DNA of 23,100 bases from an uncultured Alistipes sp. (GTDB lineage Bacteria; Bacteroidota; Bacteroidia; Bacteroidales; Rikenellaceae): the NCBI GenBank assembly GCA_949840605.1, contig CATKXN010000030.1:1-23100 (forward strand). Direction: 5' to 3'. Positions 1 through 8,512 of the stretch are shown one piece after another. The notes beneath the pieces are model-generated. The model was not told where the DNA came from. It saw only the letters and a list, made by a program, of their open reading frames with translations, and did no database searches. The stretch's first letter is position 1. Each line of letters opens with the position of its first letter. Made by a program: the position numbers and the translations under genes.

Positions 1-23
1 GACGCCTGCACGACACCTAAAGA

Positions 24-51
24 AAACCCCGGAGCCTGAGCTCCGGGGTTT
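24..51. terminator. Strong hairpin terminator closing the leftward PUL operon
   Basis: A perfect 12-bp stem (24-35 with 40-51) has a 4-nt loop. On the minus strand it is followed by a T-rich stretch (TTTTCTTT). It starts four bases past the stop codon of the mutarotase-like gene, so it most likely ends that leftward operon. The A/T-flanked symmetry means it could also stop transcription coming from the left. Confidence 0.88.
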
Positions 52-54
52 CTC

Positions 55-1002
55 TTATACCAGCAGTTCGTAGTCGATGTGCCACACGCCCGTCTCCCCG
101 GGAAAGACCCGGAACGGGATGTAGGGTTCGAGGCAGGCCGCCGTGGGGCAGGCCCAGAAGACCATGTGCGACAGCTTTCCGCTGCCCGAGGCCCGGACGC
201 CGGCCCCCGTGCGGAGGTTGCGGAGGCTGAACCCGTACTCCTGGGTTTCGGGGTCCCGGCCGTGGAGGTCGCCCATGAAGACCGACTCGCCGGGGTTCAG
301 CGGACGGCTGAAGGCGATGCCGTCGGGCGTCAGCGCCACGCTGTCGTAAGCCTCGCGCCACGTGCCCGCGGGTTGGAACGGGAAACGGATCGCGGTGTCG
401 GGACCCGTGGCCATGCGGTCCGGCGTGAAGAAATTGTGGTTGTAGACATAGCCCGTGAGCGGTGCGGGACCGAGGTTCTTGAGCGTGTATTCGATTCGCA
501 GGCCCGGTGCGTCGGTCAGCCGCAGCGTCTTGCGGTAGTCGTAGCCGTATTCGTCGCTCAGCAGCCGGTGGCGGAACTCCACGCGGTCGCGCTCGGCGGT
601 CGTCTCCCAGATGCCGGAGTCGGCGATTTCGTAGAGCCGGAACCGGTCGTAGGGCTGGTCGGAGAATCTGCGCAGCGTGCCGACCCCGATCTTGAGAAAC
701 TCCTGTCCGGGGCGCGCGCGCTCGTAACCGATCTCGGTGAATTCGTCCGCGGGGCCGGTCAGGCCGTCGTGCCGCAGGGGATCGTGCCGCGGCTGCCACT
801 CCGAGACGTAGCGGTGTCCCCGGCTGCGCAAGTCGCGCACGACGCCGCCCCAGTCGAAACGTGTGCCCCGGTAGTAGCCGCATTCGGCGTCGGGGAGGCA
901 CAACACGGCCGAGACGTGGCGGTTGGCGATGCGCAGGGTGGGAGCTTCCGACACGCGGGCGCCGGACGTTTTCGTCGTTGCATTCGTTTGCAGTCCGCGC
1001 AT
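55..1002 (-). CDS. Galactose mutarotase-like (aldose 1-epimerase fold) protein
   Basis: This 315-residue protein has no evident signal peptide. Its core begins near residue 40 with CGYYRGTRFDWGG, followed by FTEIGYERA and NHNFF (residues 188-192, with a His placed like a mutarotase catalytic histidine). The middle is rich in beta-strand-like segments, as expected for the galactose mutarotase-like supersandwich. Related Bacteroidota proteins are usually annotated as mutarotase-like or hypothetical, so an epimerase activity is inferred, not shown. The ATG lies two bases past the stop of the upstream hydrolase gene, which implies translational coupling in one operon. The frame stays open far upstream, so the start rests on this coupling and not on an upstream stop. 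It may interconvert anomers of the sugar released by the neighbouring hydrolase, or bind a carbohydrate without catalysis. Confidence 0.8.
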   Translation of the reverse strand: MRGLQTNATTKTSGARVSEAPTLRIANRHVSAVLCLPDAECGYYRGTRFDWGGVVRDLRSRGHRYVSEWQPRHDPLRHDGLTGPADEFTEIGYERARPGQEFLKIGVGTLRRFSDQPYDRFRLYEIADSGIWETTAERDRVEFRHRLLSDEYGYDYRKTLRLTDAPGLRIEYTLKNLGPAPLTGYVYNHNFFTPDRMATGPDTAIRFPFQPAGTWREAYDSVALTPDGIAFSRPLNPGESVFMGDLHGRDPETQEYGFSLRNLRTGAGVRASGSGKLSHMVFWACPTAACLEPYIPFRVFPGETGVWHIDYELLV

Positions 1003-1004
1003 GG

Positions 1005-3164
1005 TCACTTCGTCTTTTCGTAAATCAGCACGGCGAGGTCGTACTGCCCCAGCGTCACCTCGCGGCCGTCGGGCGAAACCCGTGCGTTGCCGAGCGTCGA
1101 AGCCTCCGCGAAACGGTAGCCCGGGACCTCGATCGCACCCTTCACGGCCGTCCCCTCCTCGGTGCGGGTGGCCACCACGGCCATGCTGTCGCCGTTGGTG
1201 TAGGCGCGCGCCTCGATGCCGGGGTTCGACAGCGTGAAGCCCTCCGTGTCGCGGTAGGTGCCGGCCAGCAGCAGGTCTTCGTACTTGCCCTTGATGGCGT
1301 TGACTTGGGCCAGGTAGGCCTGGTAGTGCGGCGTTTGGTCGATCAGGTCGCGGCAGCGGTAAATTTCGATGTCGTTGCGGAGTCCTTTCAGCAGCGTGTT
1401 GTTCACACGGCGCTCGATATCCGTGTCGTCGCGGATCTCGCGGTCGGAGATGACGATCTCGGGGAACGTGTAGCGGAACCAGTCGATGAAGCTGTATTTG
1501 CCGGCGGTGACCTGATAGATGTGGATGTAGTCGCAGTACTGCGCCGTGACGTCGGTCAGCCACTCGGTGCCGAGCGCGAACTCGGGGTCGAAGCTGACGT
1601 TGCGGTCGCGGACCATCTTCAGCACCTCGGCCTTGTCGGCGATCACTCGCATGTTGGGCACCGGGAACTCCCGGCTCAGGTCCCAGTTGGTGGCCCGCTC
1701 GCCGTATCCGAGCTGGTCGTAGAAGACGCTGTTGGCGCCGTATTCGCGGGCGCGGTCGGCCCATTCGAGGAGCATCTTGCGCCAGATCGGAGCCCGCGTG
1801 TCGGCCACGACGAACGTGCGGGCGTTGTAGTCGCCCAGGAACGTCCCCTGGCCCGTGAAACGGTACTGTTCGAAGAGTTCGGCGCCCGTGTTGTCGCGGT
1901 AGCAGATCTCCTTGCCCCGACCGCTCCTGTAGAATTCGCTCTCGCGGTCGATCAGCTTGCCGTTGAAATAGAGCAGGACCTTGCCGCCGGACTTCTTGTA
2001 GTCGGCGATGGCCTTTTTCCAGCCCGCGTCGCCGCCCTGCGCGGGATCGGCTTCGTAGTGGGGATTGCCGTGGTCCATGCCCGTCTCCCACCATCCGAAC
2101 GTGAAGACGGCGTCGGCCCCGACGCTCTCGCCGACATCCTTGATGCGGCCCGGCAGGTCGGTGTACTTGAACAGCAGTTCGCCGTACTGGTGGCGGAAGA
2201 TGATCCGCTGCCAGCTGCGCATCTTTTTGACCCACATCGGCGCGTCGCGGTGGTCCCACCACGTGTCGGCCCAGCGGCGGTAGTGCTTCGAGGTCTCGTG
2301 CCACGAGCCCGTGTAGGGGGCTATGACGTTGGCGTCGCACGTCCACGTCTCGCCGGCGAAGCAGTGCGGGAACTTGTAGAACCCGGATTCCAGCCGCGTG
2401 AATTCGCCTTCGGCGTCGGGGTAGAGGCGCAGTCCGTGGCCCGTGTCCTGGAACGTCGTGTCGTGGCTGCCGAAGTAGATTCCTTCGCCGTCGCCCACGT
2501 AGGCGAAGCAGTTCGAGGCCATGCAGCCGCCCGTGCCGCCCGTGACGGTGCGCATGGGGTATTTGGCGTCCATCTGGCGGAATTTCTGCGCCGGAGTCTT
2601 GTAGGGCGAGGAGTTGCTGTGGCGGAAGATCATCCCCTTGGGATCGTCGTACAGCTGGCCTCCGGTGTGGGTGAGCAGCAGTTTGTGGTCTTCGGGAAGC
2701 GCCATGCCGCCCACCAGCGGGTAGTGCAGCTCGCGGACGATCGTGTGGGGCTGGCCGTTCTCGAGCTTCGATGCGAAACGCACCTCGTCGCCTTCGAGCG
2801 TGATGTCGAGCGTGAGGCGCATGTCGAGCTTCACGGCCTCGCGGGTGCTGAAATCGGTGGCGTTCAGGTGGTCGTAGGCCAGCGTGATCGTGTCGCCCCG
2901 GCGTGTGACGCGGGGCGTCTGTGCGTCGGGCAGCACCTCGATCTCCTTGGCTTTCTGCGTGTCGTAGTAGAGACGCCAGAGGTAGTCGCCGCCGGCGTAG
3001 TCCCGGCCGGTCTCGAGGTTCCGGATGCTGGTCAGACGGCCTTGGTCGTCGACCGAGACCTGCAGTTTGTCGTTGCGGAGCGTGTGTTCTTTCGGGGCTG
3101 CCCCGGCGGACGGGAACAGCAGGATGCCCGTGCATGCGAGCAGCAATTTCGCCGTTTTGTTCAT
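1005..3164 (-). CDS. Secreted glycoside-hydrolase-like protein (DUF6259-like)
   Basis: The 719-residue product starts with an SPI-type signal peptide (MNKTAKLLLACTGILLFPSA, cleavage near residue 22). Residues about 25-300 look like an all-beta mutarotase-type N-terminal domain. Residues about 310-640 look like a TIM barrel with FTFGWWETGMDHGNPHYE (about 354-371), NSVFYDQLGYG (about 478-488) and LGTEWLTD (about 531-538). Asp483 of YDQLG and Glu534 of GTEW are candidate catalytic acids. A small beta domain ends the chain. The layout resembles DUF6259 proteins, a family related to alpha-retaining glycosidases; I recalled this without a search. LLAC at residues 8-11 lies too early to be a lipobox, so a periplasmic location is favoured. 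It follows susD by 72 nt and is coupled to the mutarotase-like gene. Substrate unknown. Confidence 0.78.
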   Translation of the reverse strand: MNKTAKLLLACTGILLFPSAGAAPKEHTLRNDKLQVSVDDQGRLTSIRNLETGRDYAGGDYLWRLYYDTQKAKEIEVLPDAQTPRVTRRGDTITLAYDHLNATDFSTREAVKLDMRLTLDITLEGDEVRFASKLENGQPHTIVRELHYPLVGGMALPEDHKLLLTHTGGQLYDDPKGMIFRHSNSSPYKTPAQKFRQMDAKYPMRTVTGGTGGCMASNCFAYVGDGEGIYFGSHDTTFQDTGHGLRLYPDAEGEFTRLESGFYKFPHCFAGETWTCDANVIAPYTGSWHETSKHYRRWADTWWDHRDAPMWVKKMRSWQRIIFRHQYGELLFKYTDLPGRIKDVGESVGADAVFTFGWWETGMDHGNPHYEADPAQGGDAGWKKAIADYKKSGGKVLLYFNGKLIDRESEFYRSGRGKEICYRDNTGAELFEQYRFTGQGTFLGDYNARTFVVADTRAPIWRKMLLEWADRAREYGANSVFYDQLGYGERATNWDLSREFPVPNMRVIADKAEVLKMVRDRNVSFDPEFALGTEWLTDVTAQYCDYIHIYQVTAGKYSFIDWFRYTFPEIVISDREIRDDTDIERRVNNTLLKGLRNDIEIYRCRDLIDQTPHYQAYLAQVNAIKGKYEDLLLAGTYRDTEGFTLSNPGIEARAYTNGDSMAVVATRTEEGTAVKGAIEVPGYRFAEASTLGNARVSPDGREVTLGQYDLAVLIYEKTK

Positions 3165-3190
3165 TTGTCTCTTCGTTGTCGCCGCACCGG

Positions 3191-3220
3191 CGCCGGACGC
3201 CCCGCGAAGGGCGCCCGGCG
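3191..3220 (-). other. Strong intercistronic stem-loop between susD and the hydrolase gene
   Basis: Arms at 3191-3202 and 3209-3220 form a 12-bp GC-rich stem with a 6-nt loop. In the minus-strand transcript all 12 positions pair, one as a G-U wobble; in a plus-strand RNA the same position would be an A-C mismatch. No T-run follows, so it is not a standard intrinsic terminator. It could protect the susC-susD part of the mRNA from 3' decay or lower expression of the downstream enzyme gene. Confidence 0.6.
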
Positions 3221-3236
3221 GGTCAGGCTTTGTGAG

Positions 3237-5123
3237 TTAGTAACCCGGATTGTTTTCCTTGATGTTCTTCATGACCTGCATCGTGGTGGTCGGGAGAGGC
3301 CATAGGTAGCTCTTCGGAGCCACGAACTTGCACTCCGCGAGGACCTGTGCGTAGGCATTGCTGTTGAAGAAGTCGGCGGCGCCTTTGGCCACGGGGGCCA
3401 TGAAATCGACGCATCCGTCCTCATCGACCTGCGGCACGGCTCCGTGGAACCACATGTTGTTGTCGATATAGGCGCGCTGGAGCTTCTGGTCTTTCTTCGG
3501 CAGGCCGATCCAGGGGCGGTTGAGCACCTTCTCGGCGATGCGCCAGCGCCAGATGTCGTACAGGCGCAGGTTCTCGAAGGCGAATTCCATGTGACGCTCG
3601 GTGCGCAGGATCGTGCGGAGCTTGTCCTGCGCCCGCTCGGTGATGGCCGGGTAGTCGGACGTGGACTTCACGTCGGCCTTGTAGGCGCGGGCGCGGACCT
3701 GGTTCATGGCGTCGAGCACCGTGTCGTCGATCTCGTTCAGCTCGATCTTCGCTTCGGCGTAGATCATCAGGACGTCGGCGTAGCGCAGGATCAGCTTGTC
3801 GTTCTCGGGCTCGAACGGAGCCAGCCAGTCCTCGTCGACGTGCTTCTTCAGCACCAGACCGTTATAGGAGGCGTATTGGTTCGAGGTGCCCTGGATTCTG
3901 TAGGAACGCGAGTCGTTGTTGGTGACCTCTTTTCCCTCGCGTGCGCTGTAGACCTTGTCCCGGTCGAAATGCGGATCGAAGATCACGCCCAGATGCTGCG
4001 TGCCGTGCTCCACGATGGTGTAGGTGCAGCGCGGGTCGCGGTGTTCGAACGGCTTGTGGGGGTCGTAGACCGTCGATTCGTCGATGGGTTTGCCCTGGTC
4101 GTCGAGGAACGCGCAGAGCAGGTACCACGAAGGCAGGCAGGTCGTGCAGGTCGGGGCACCCGACAGACGGGGCAGTTTGGCCGTGCAGGCCTGGCCCCCG
4201 AGGTACTGGTATTTGGAGTTGTTCGACAGCGCTTTCGAGCGGGGAATGTTGAAGATGCCCTCGGGCGAATGCTTCGTGGAGTTGCGGAACAGCTGTCCGA
4301 AATCCGGATGGAGGGAGTAGGCATTCAGCTGCATGCAGTTCCAGGCGGCGTCGCGGGCCTCCTTGAAGAGCTTCTCGGCCTCGGCCGGGTCGTCGTCGCC
4401 GAATCCGCCCCGTTCGACCGAGTCCCACTTGCGGATCGACGCGAAATGGAGGGCGTAGCGGGCTTTCATGCCGTAGACCGCGCCGCGCGTGGCGCGCTCG
4501 ATCTCGCCTCCGTAGGATACGGGCAGGATCGGGGCTACCTCGTCGAACTCCTTGAGGATGTCCGGTAGGACGGTCCACATGTCGCTGCGGGTCAGTTCAT
4601 AGGCGCTTTCACGGCCTTGCTCGGAATCCATGTCCATATCCTCGGGAACCATCACGGGGTCGCCGAAATGGATCATGATGCGGGCGTAGAAGCAGGCGCG
4701 GTAGAAGCGGGCGTTGGCCATGATGCGGTCGTAGCGGGCCTTTTCGATCTGTCCTTCGTGCTTGCGGAGCTCGGTGATGATCTTGTTGCAGCGGTTGATG
4801 CCCGTGTAGGTGATGTCCCACATGCGTTTGGAAAGCGGATAGTCGGAGTTCACGCCGTCGATCAGGAAACGGCCCGGGGCGCTGCGGTTCTGACCGTCGT
4901 CGGTCAGCATGTCCAGCTCGGTCTGGTTGCCGGAGGTCCATTCGTTGCGTTCCATGGGCCAGTAGGTGTGGTGGAGCAGGACGTTGAGGTTCAGTTCGAA
5001 CTGATCGGCCGTCTGGAACCAGGAGCCGCTGGCCGCCGAATCCTTGGGCGAAAGGTCCAGGTCGCTGCACGAAACTGCCAGGCTGCCGGCCAGGGCGAAT
5101 AATGCGATTTTTATGGTTTTCAT
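3237..5123 (-). CDS. SusD/RagB-family outer-membrane nutrient-binding lipoprotein
   Basis: The 628-residue product begins with a lipoprotein signal peptide, LAGSLAVSC, with the lipidated Cys at residue 19. The N-terminal part has TPR-like helices typical of SusD (for example YTGINRCNKIITELRK and the MANARFYRACFYARIMIHFGD segment). The C-terminal RagB-type region includes NDKLILRYADVLMIYAEAKIELNE, EFAFENLRLYDIWRWRI and the end KSYLWPLPTTTMQVMKNIKEN. SusD proteins sit as surface lids on SusC and capture oligosaccharide or other nutrients for import. Start: ATG after an A/G-rich stretch, 24 nt past the end of the intact susC frame, as usual for such pairs. At 628 residues it is on the long side for the family. 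Ligand unknown. Confidence 0.95.
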   Translation of the reverse strand: MKTIKIALFALAGSLAVSCSDLDLSPKDSAASGSWFQTADQFELNLNVLLHHTYWPMERNEWTSGNQTELDMLTDDGQNRSAPGRFLIDGVNSDYPLSKRMWDITYTGINRCNKIITELRKHEGQIEKARYDRIMANARFYRACFYARIMIHFGDPVMVPEDMDMDSEQGRESAYELTRSDMWTVLPDILKEFDEVAPILPVSYGGEIERATRGAVYGMKARYALHFASIRKWDSVERGGFGDDDPAEAEKLFKEARDAAWNCMQLNAYSLHPDFGQLFRNSTKHSPEGIFNIPRSKALSNNSKYQYLGGQACTAKLPRLSGAPTCTTCLPSWYLLCAFLDDQGKPIDESTVYDPHKPFEHRDPRCTYTIVEHGTQHLGVIFDPHFDRDKVYSAREGKEVTNNDSRSYRIQGTSNQYASYNGLVLKKHVDEDWLAPFEPENDKLILRYADVLMIYAEAKIELNEIDDTVLDAMNQVRARAYKADVKSTSDYPAITERAQDKLRTILRTERHMEFAFENLRLYDIWRWRIAEKVLNRPWIGLPKKDQKLQRAYIDNNMWFHGAVPQVDEDGCVDFMAPVAKGAADFFNSNAYAQVLAECKFVAPKSYLWPLPTTTMQVMKNIKENNPGY

Positions 5124-5147
5124 ATCTTTTCTCTCTTTGATGCGACG

Positions 5148-8100
5148 TTAGAATTTGAGCTGTGCGGAGAAGAGCACCGATTTGGTGATGGGATAGCCGG
5201 TGGGGCCGACTTCGGGGTCCCAGCCCTCGGGGAAGTGGCTGTGGGTGAAGAAGTCGGTGAGCGTCACGGCGAAGCGGAGGCTCTTGACATGCACCTTGCT
5301 CATCCACTTCTGGGGCAGGCTGTAGCCCAGCGAGATGTTCTTCACACGGAAGTAGGAGCCGTCGAAGAGCCAGTAGTCGGAAATCGCATAGTTGTTGTTC
5401 GCGCTGGACCACGAATAACGCGGGTATTTGGCGCGCCGGTTCTGTTCGATGGTGTTTTTACGACTCCACGAATTCCCCCCCCGATGTAGGTGGGGAAGTT
5501 AAACCACTGGCCGCGAAGCGGCTGCACCATCTCTTCCGTGAGGTAGGAGTTGCGCTGGCCGACGCCCTGGAACGTCAGGTTGAAGTCGATGCCGCGCCAG
5601 GCCAGGTCGACCGAGCCGCCGTAGTTGAAGTGCGGACGCGAGGAGCCGAGCACGCGGCGGTCGTAGTCCGTCGAGATGAGCGGGTTGTTCGGGTCGCCGT
5701 CGCCGAAGTTCCGGTAGCGGATGTCGCCCGGGGAGACGTAGGAACCCAGCGTCGCCGAATTCGCGACCTCTTCGGGAGTCTGATACAGTCCGTCGCTGAC
5801 GTAGCCGTACCACGACTTGTATTCCTCGCCCTCGCGGATGATCTTGCCGTCCGAGATGACCTCCTTGTTGCCGATGTAGCCCATCTTCGAAATGTCGTCC
5901 GAAAGGTTGAACGAGAGTCCGTACGAGAAGTCGCCGATGTTGTCGCGCCAGCCGAGGGTGATCTCCCAGCCTTTGGTGTTCATGTCGCCGATGTTGTCGT
6001 AGGGGTCCGAAAGTCCCATGATCGGGGCGATGGGCACCGTCAGAAGCATGTCGCGCGTCTTCTTGTAGTACCAGTCGGCGGTCACCGACAGGCGGTTGCG
6101 CAGCATCGAGAGGTCGATGCCCACGTCGATGGTCGAGGTGGTCTCCCAGGTGATGTCGGTGACGATGGCGGCGGCCTGCGCATAGCCCGACAGACCCGTC
6201 AGGGTCGAACCGCCGTAACCCATCGTGTGGTTGTTGGCCAGCACGGCCTGGTAGGGGTAGTAGCCCTTGATGCGCTCGTTGCCCAGTTCGCCGTAGGAGA
6301 AGCGCAGCTTACCGTGGTCGAGGACCTTGCGGGCGCCTTCCAGGAATTTCTCCTCGGTGAAGACCCAGCCGGCCGAGGCCGAGAGGAACGTGCCCCAGCG
6401 GCAGTCGGGCGCGAAGCGCGAGGAGCCGTCGCGGCGGATATTGCCCTGAACGTAGTATTTCGACTTGTAGTTGTACATCAGGCGGCCGAAGTAGGAGCGG
6501 CGGGCCAGTTCGTTGATGTCCTTCGAGTTGCCCAGCGAGCCTTCGGAGTTGCCGGCGCTCAGGTCGGGAATCAGCGAGTGGGCGAACGACGTGTTCTTGG
6601 CCACGATCGTACCCTCCTGGTACCAGTAGTTCTCGTAACCGACCATGGCGCTGAAGTTGTGGTCCTTGCCGAAGGTGTGCTGGTAGTTGGCATAGACCTG
6701 CGTGGTGTGGGAGAAGGTGTCGCCGCGGGTCTCCTCGAGCTCCGTGGTCAGGGCTCCGCTGACGTATTTCGTACTGGTGAGGCTCTCCTCCTGGTAGCTG
6801 AAATAGGAGGTCTGGCGCTGGAAATCCTTGACCTTGTTGTAGGTGAGCTTGGGTGCGAAGATGCCCGTGACAGTCAGTCCCTTGACGGGTGTGATTTCCA
6901 GCTGGAACTTGGCGTTGGCCAGGTACTTGTCGGTCTCCTTCTCGCCGCCCGACATCAGGGCCGCATAGGGGTTCAGACCGTCCTTGCCCGGGGCGTAGCG
7001 TCCGTCGCTCCACTTGGCCTGGTAGATGGGCGGGATGTAGCGCATGCGCGACGAGGGCGACGAATGGGGATTGAGCTGGTCCACGTAGCGCAGCGAAACG
7101 TCGGCCGCGGCTTTCAGCCACTTGAACACCTGCACGTCGTTGTTCAGGCGGGCCGTGTAGCGTTTCCACGAGAGGTTTTTGCGGAACAGGCCGTCGACGT
7201 CGTCGAAGCCCACGCTCAGCACCGAACTGCGCTTGTCGCCGCCCGACTGGATCGTCAGGTTGTGCGAATGACGCACGCCCACTTTCTTGAGCACCAGGTC
7301 CATCCAGTCCACGTTGGGATAGAGGTCCGGATTCTCGCGGTTGAGTGTCATGTAGTTCTCGACATATTCGCGGGAGTAGTTCTGATACCAGCCGCTCGAC
7401 GGCAGGTCGTTGTAGCCCAGTTCGTTGACGGCCGCCATATAGTCGTTGGCGTTCATGTATTCGGGCACTTTGGTCTGGATGTCGAGTCCGAGCGTATAAT
7501 TATAGGTGACGCTCGCGCCCGACTTGCCGGCACGCTTGGTGGTGATCAGGATGACGCCCGCCGCGGCCTGCGAACCGTAGATCGAAGCCGATGCGGCGTC
7601 TTTCAGCACGGTGATGTTCTCGATGTCGTTGGGGTTGACGTCGTCGATCTTTCCGGCCACGCCGTCGATCAGCACGTAGGGGTCGGAGGCGCCTTCGGTC
7701 ATCGAGGTGATGCCGCGGATGCGGATCGTGGCCGAGCCGCCCGGCGCCGAGTTGGTGCGGGTGACCGTTACGCCCGGCATGGCGCCCTGGAGGGCCTGCG
7801 AGACGGTCTGGGTCTGGCGGTTGAGAATCGCTTCGCCCCCGACCGAAGAGAGCGACCCGGTCAGGTCCTTTTTCCGCATGGTGCCGTACCCCACGACGAC
7901 CACTTCGTCCATCGAGGTGCTCTCTTCCTGGAGCACGATGTCGAAAGTGGTGCGGCTGCCGACGGGCAGCGTCTGGGATTTGTAACCCAGGTAGGAGACG
8001 AGGAGCGACGCGTCTGCGGCGGGCTTTTTGGCCAGCCGCAGGGTGAAGTTGCCCTGGGCGTCGGTCGTCACGCCCTGCTGGGTCCCCGAGAGGATGATGG

Positions 8101-8269
8101 TGGCGCCGGGAACCGGCTCTCCTTTCTCGGTCTTTACGCTTCCCCGAAGGGTGGAGTTCTGGGCCGAAGCGTACGATGGCGAAAATAGAATCGCTGCCAG
8201 AAGCGCACAGAAAGCCGCGATCGTCCGAAAATCGCACTTTCTTTGAAATTCATCGTAACTTTTTTTCAT
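5148..8269 (-). CDS. SusC/RagA-family TonB-dependent transporter, frameshifted near the 3' end
   Basis: The protein has a signal peptide (residues about 14-37), a carboxypeptidase-D-like N-terminal domain (about 40-115), a TonB-box-like DEVVVVGYGT (about 121-130), a plug domain (about 130-250, with VLKDAASASIYGSQAAAGVILI written in part here) and a beta-barrel. The frame from the ATG at 8267-8269 is intact for about 930 residues. At the eight-G run (5475-5482) it shifts and ends after 975 residues at 5342. The true C-terminus continues in another frame from about 5474 to the stop at 5148: it starts NSWSRKNTIEQNRR and ends SVLFSAQLKF, with the terminal Phe expected of barrel proteins. One more G, or two fewer, restores a protein of about 1040 residues. 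SusC imports the ligand held by SusD using TonB energy. As written the product lacks its final strands and would probably not fold. Confidence 0.93.
5475..5482 (-). other. G8 homopolymer at the susC frameshift
   Basis: Eight C on the plus strand (eight G in the coding strand) lie between codon ATC and AATTCG. Eight is out of frame; nine or six would join the two halves of susC. A minus-one slip by the ribosome, or one extra G added by RNA polymerase on this run, would also restore the frame. Confidence 0.9.
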
Positions 8270-8302
8270 CTTTTTAGAATTAGTAGTATATTTGCGCTGT
8301 AC

Positions 8303-8348
8303 ACCACACCACACAACAGATAGGATGGACGGATTAGTGTGGTTTGGT
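8303..8348. repeat. Inverted repeat in the susC leader
   Basis: ACCACACCACAC (8303-8314) and GTGTGGTTTGGT (8337-8348) are complementary at 11 of 12 positions, with 22 nt between them. The right arm falls on the predicted susC transcription start. It may be an operator for an unseen PUL regulator or a 5' stem-loop. The GT-rich arms allow a slightly shifted alternative pairing that reaches 8299 and 8355. Confidence 0.6.
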
Positions 8349-8375
8349 GTGGTACAAAAATAAATGTAATATTTG
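8343..8375 (+). promoter_or_regulatory. Possible rightward promoter of the surface lipoprotein operon
   Basis: TTTG (8343-8346) is followed after 21 nt by AATATTTG (8368-8375), one mismatch from TAnnTTTG. It overlaps the leftward susC promoter, so the two would compete or share regulation. The leader to the ATG at 8513 would be about 130 nt. The match is only moderate. Confidence 0.4.
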
Positions 8376-8385
8376 ATATTCCAAA
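8355..8385 (-). promoter_or_regulatory. Bacteroidota-type promoter of susC
   Basis: On the minus strand TTTG (8382-8385) is followed after 19 nt by TATTTTTG (8355-8362). This matches the -33 TTTG and -7 TAnnTTTG consensus and spacing. Transcription would begin near 8347-8349, leaving a leader of about 80 nt before the susC ATG. Confidence 0.75.
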
Positions 8386-8512
8386 GAAAAGACGATCTTT
8401 TTTGAATTTTTTCGCGGAATGTCGGCAAAATGTAACGAGGACCGCCGGGCCGGAGATGCTTCGCACTTCGTCCGGATTGTTGAAACCTTAAACGAACCTT
8501 TACCTTACAACT

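Noticed and set aside
1003..3135. Upstream continuation of the mutarotase-like frame, giving a 1026-residue protein.
   Set aside because: This part lies in another frame of the hydrolase gene and reads as Arg/Pro/His-rich low-complexity text. The hydrolase frame has a signal peptide and a coherent fold, and a coupled ATG exists at 1000-1002.
861..3305. Plus-strand open frame of 814 codons.
   Set aside because: It is antisense to the hydrolase and mutarotase-like genes, with repetitive Val/Ala/Arg/Glu composition typical of high-GC shadows.
5342..5474. The 47-residue shifted tail of susC as a genuine C-terminus.
   Set aside because: It is Thr/Arg/Pro-rich with no barrel strand pattern, while another frame of the same bases gives typical SusC sequence through to a terminal Phe.
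8287..8294. Rightward TATATTTG as promoter of the surface lipoprotein gene.
   Set aside because: There is no TTTG-like -33 at the right distance, and the site lies in the susC leader about 220 nt from the gene.
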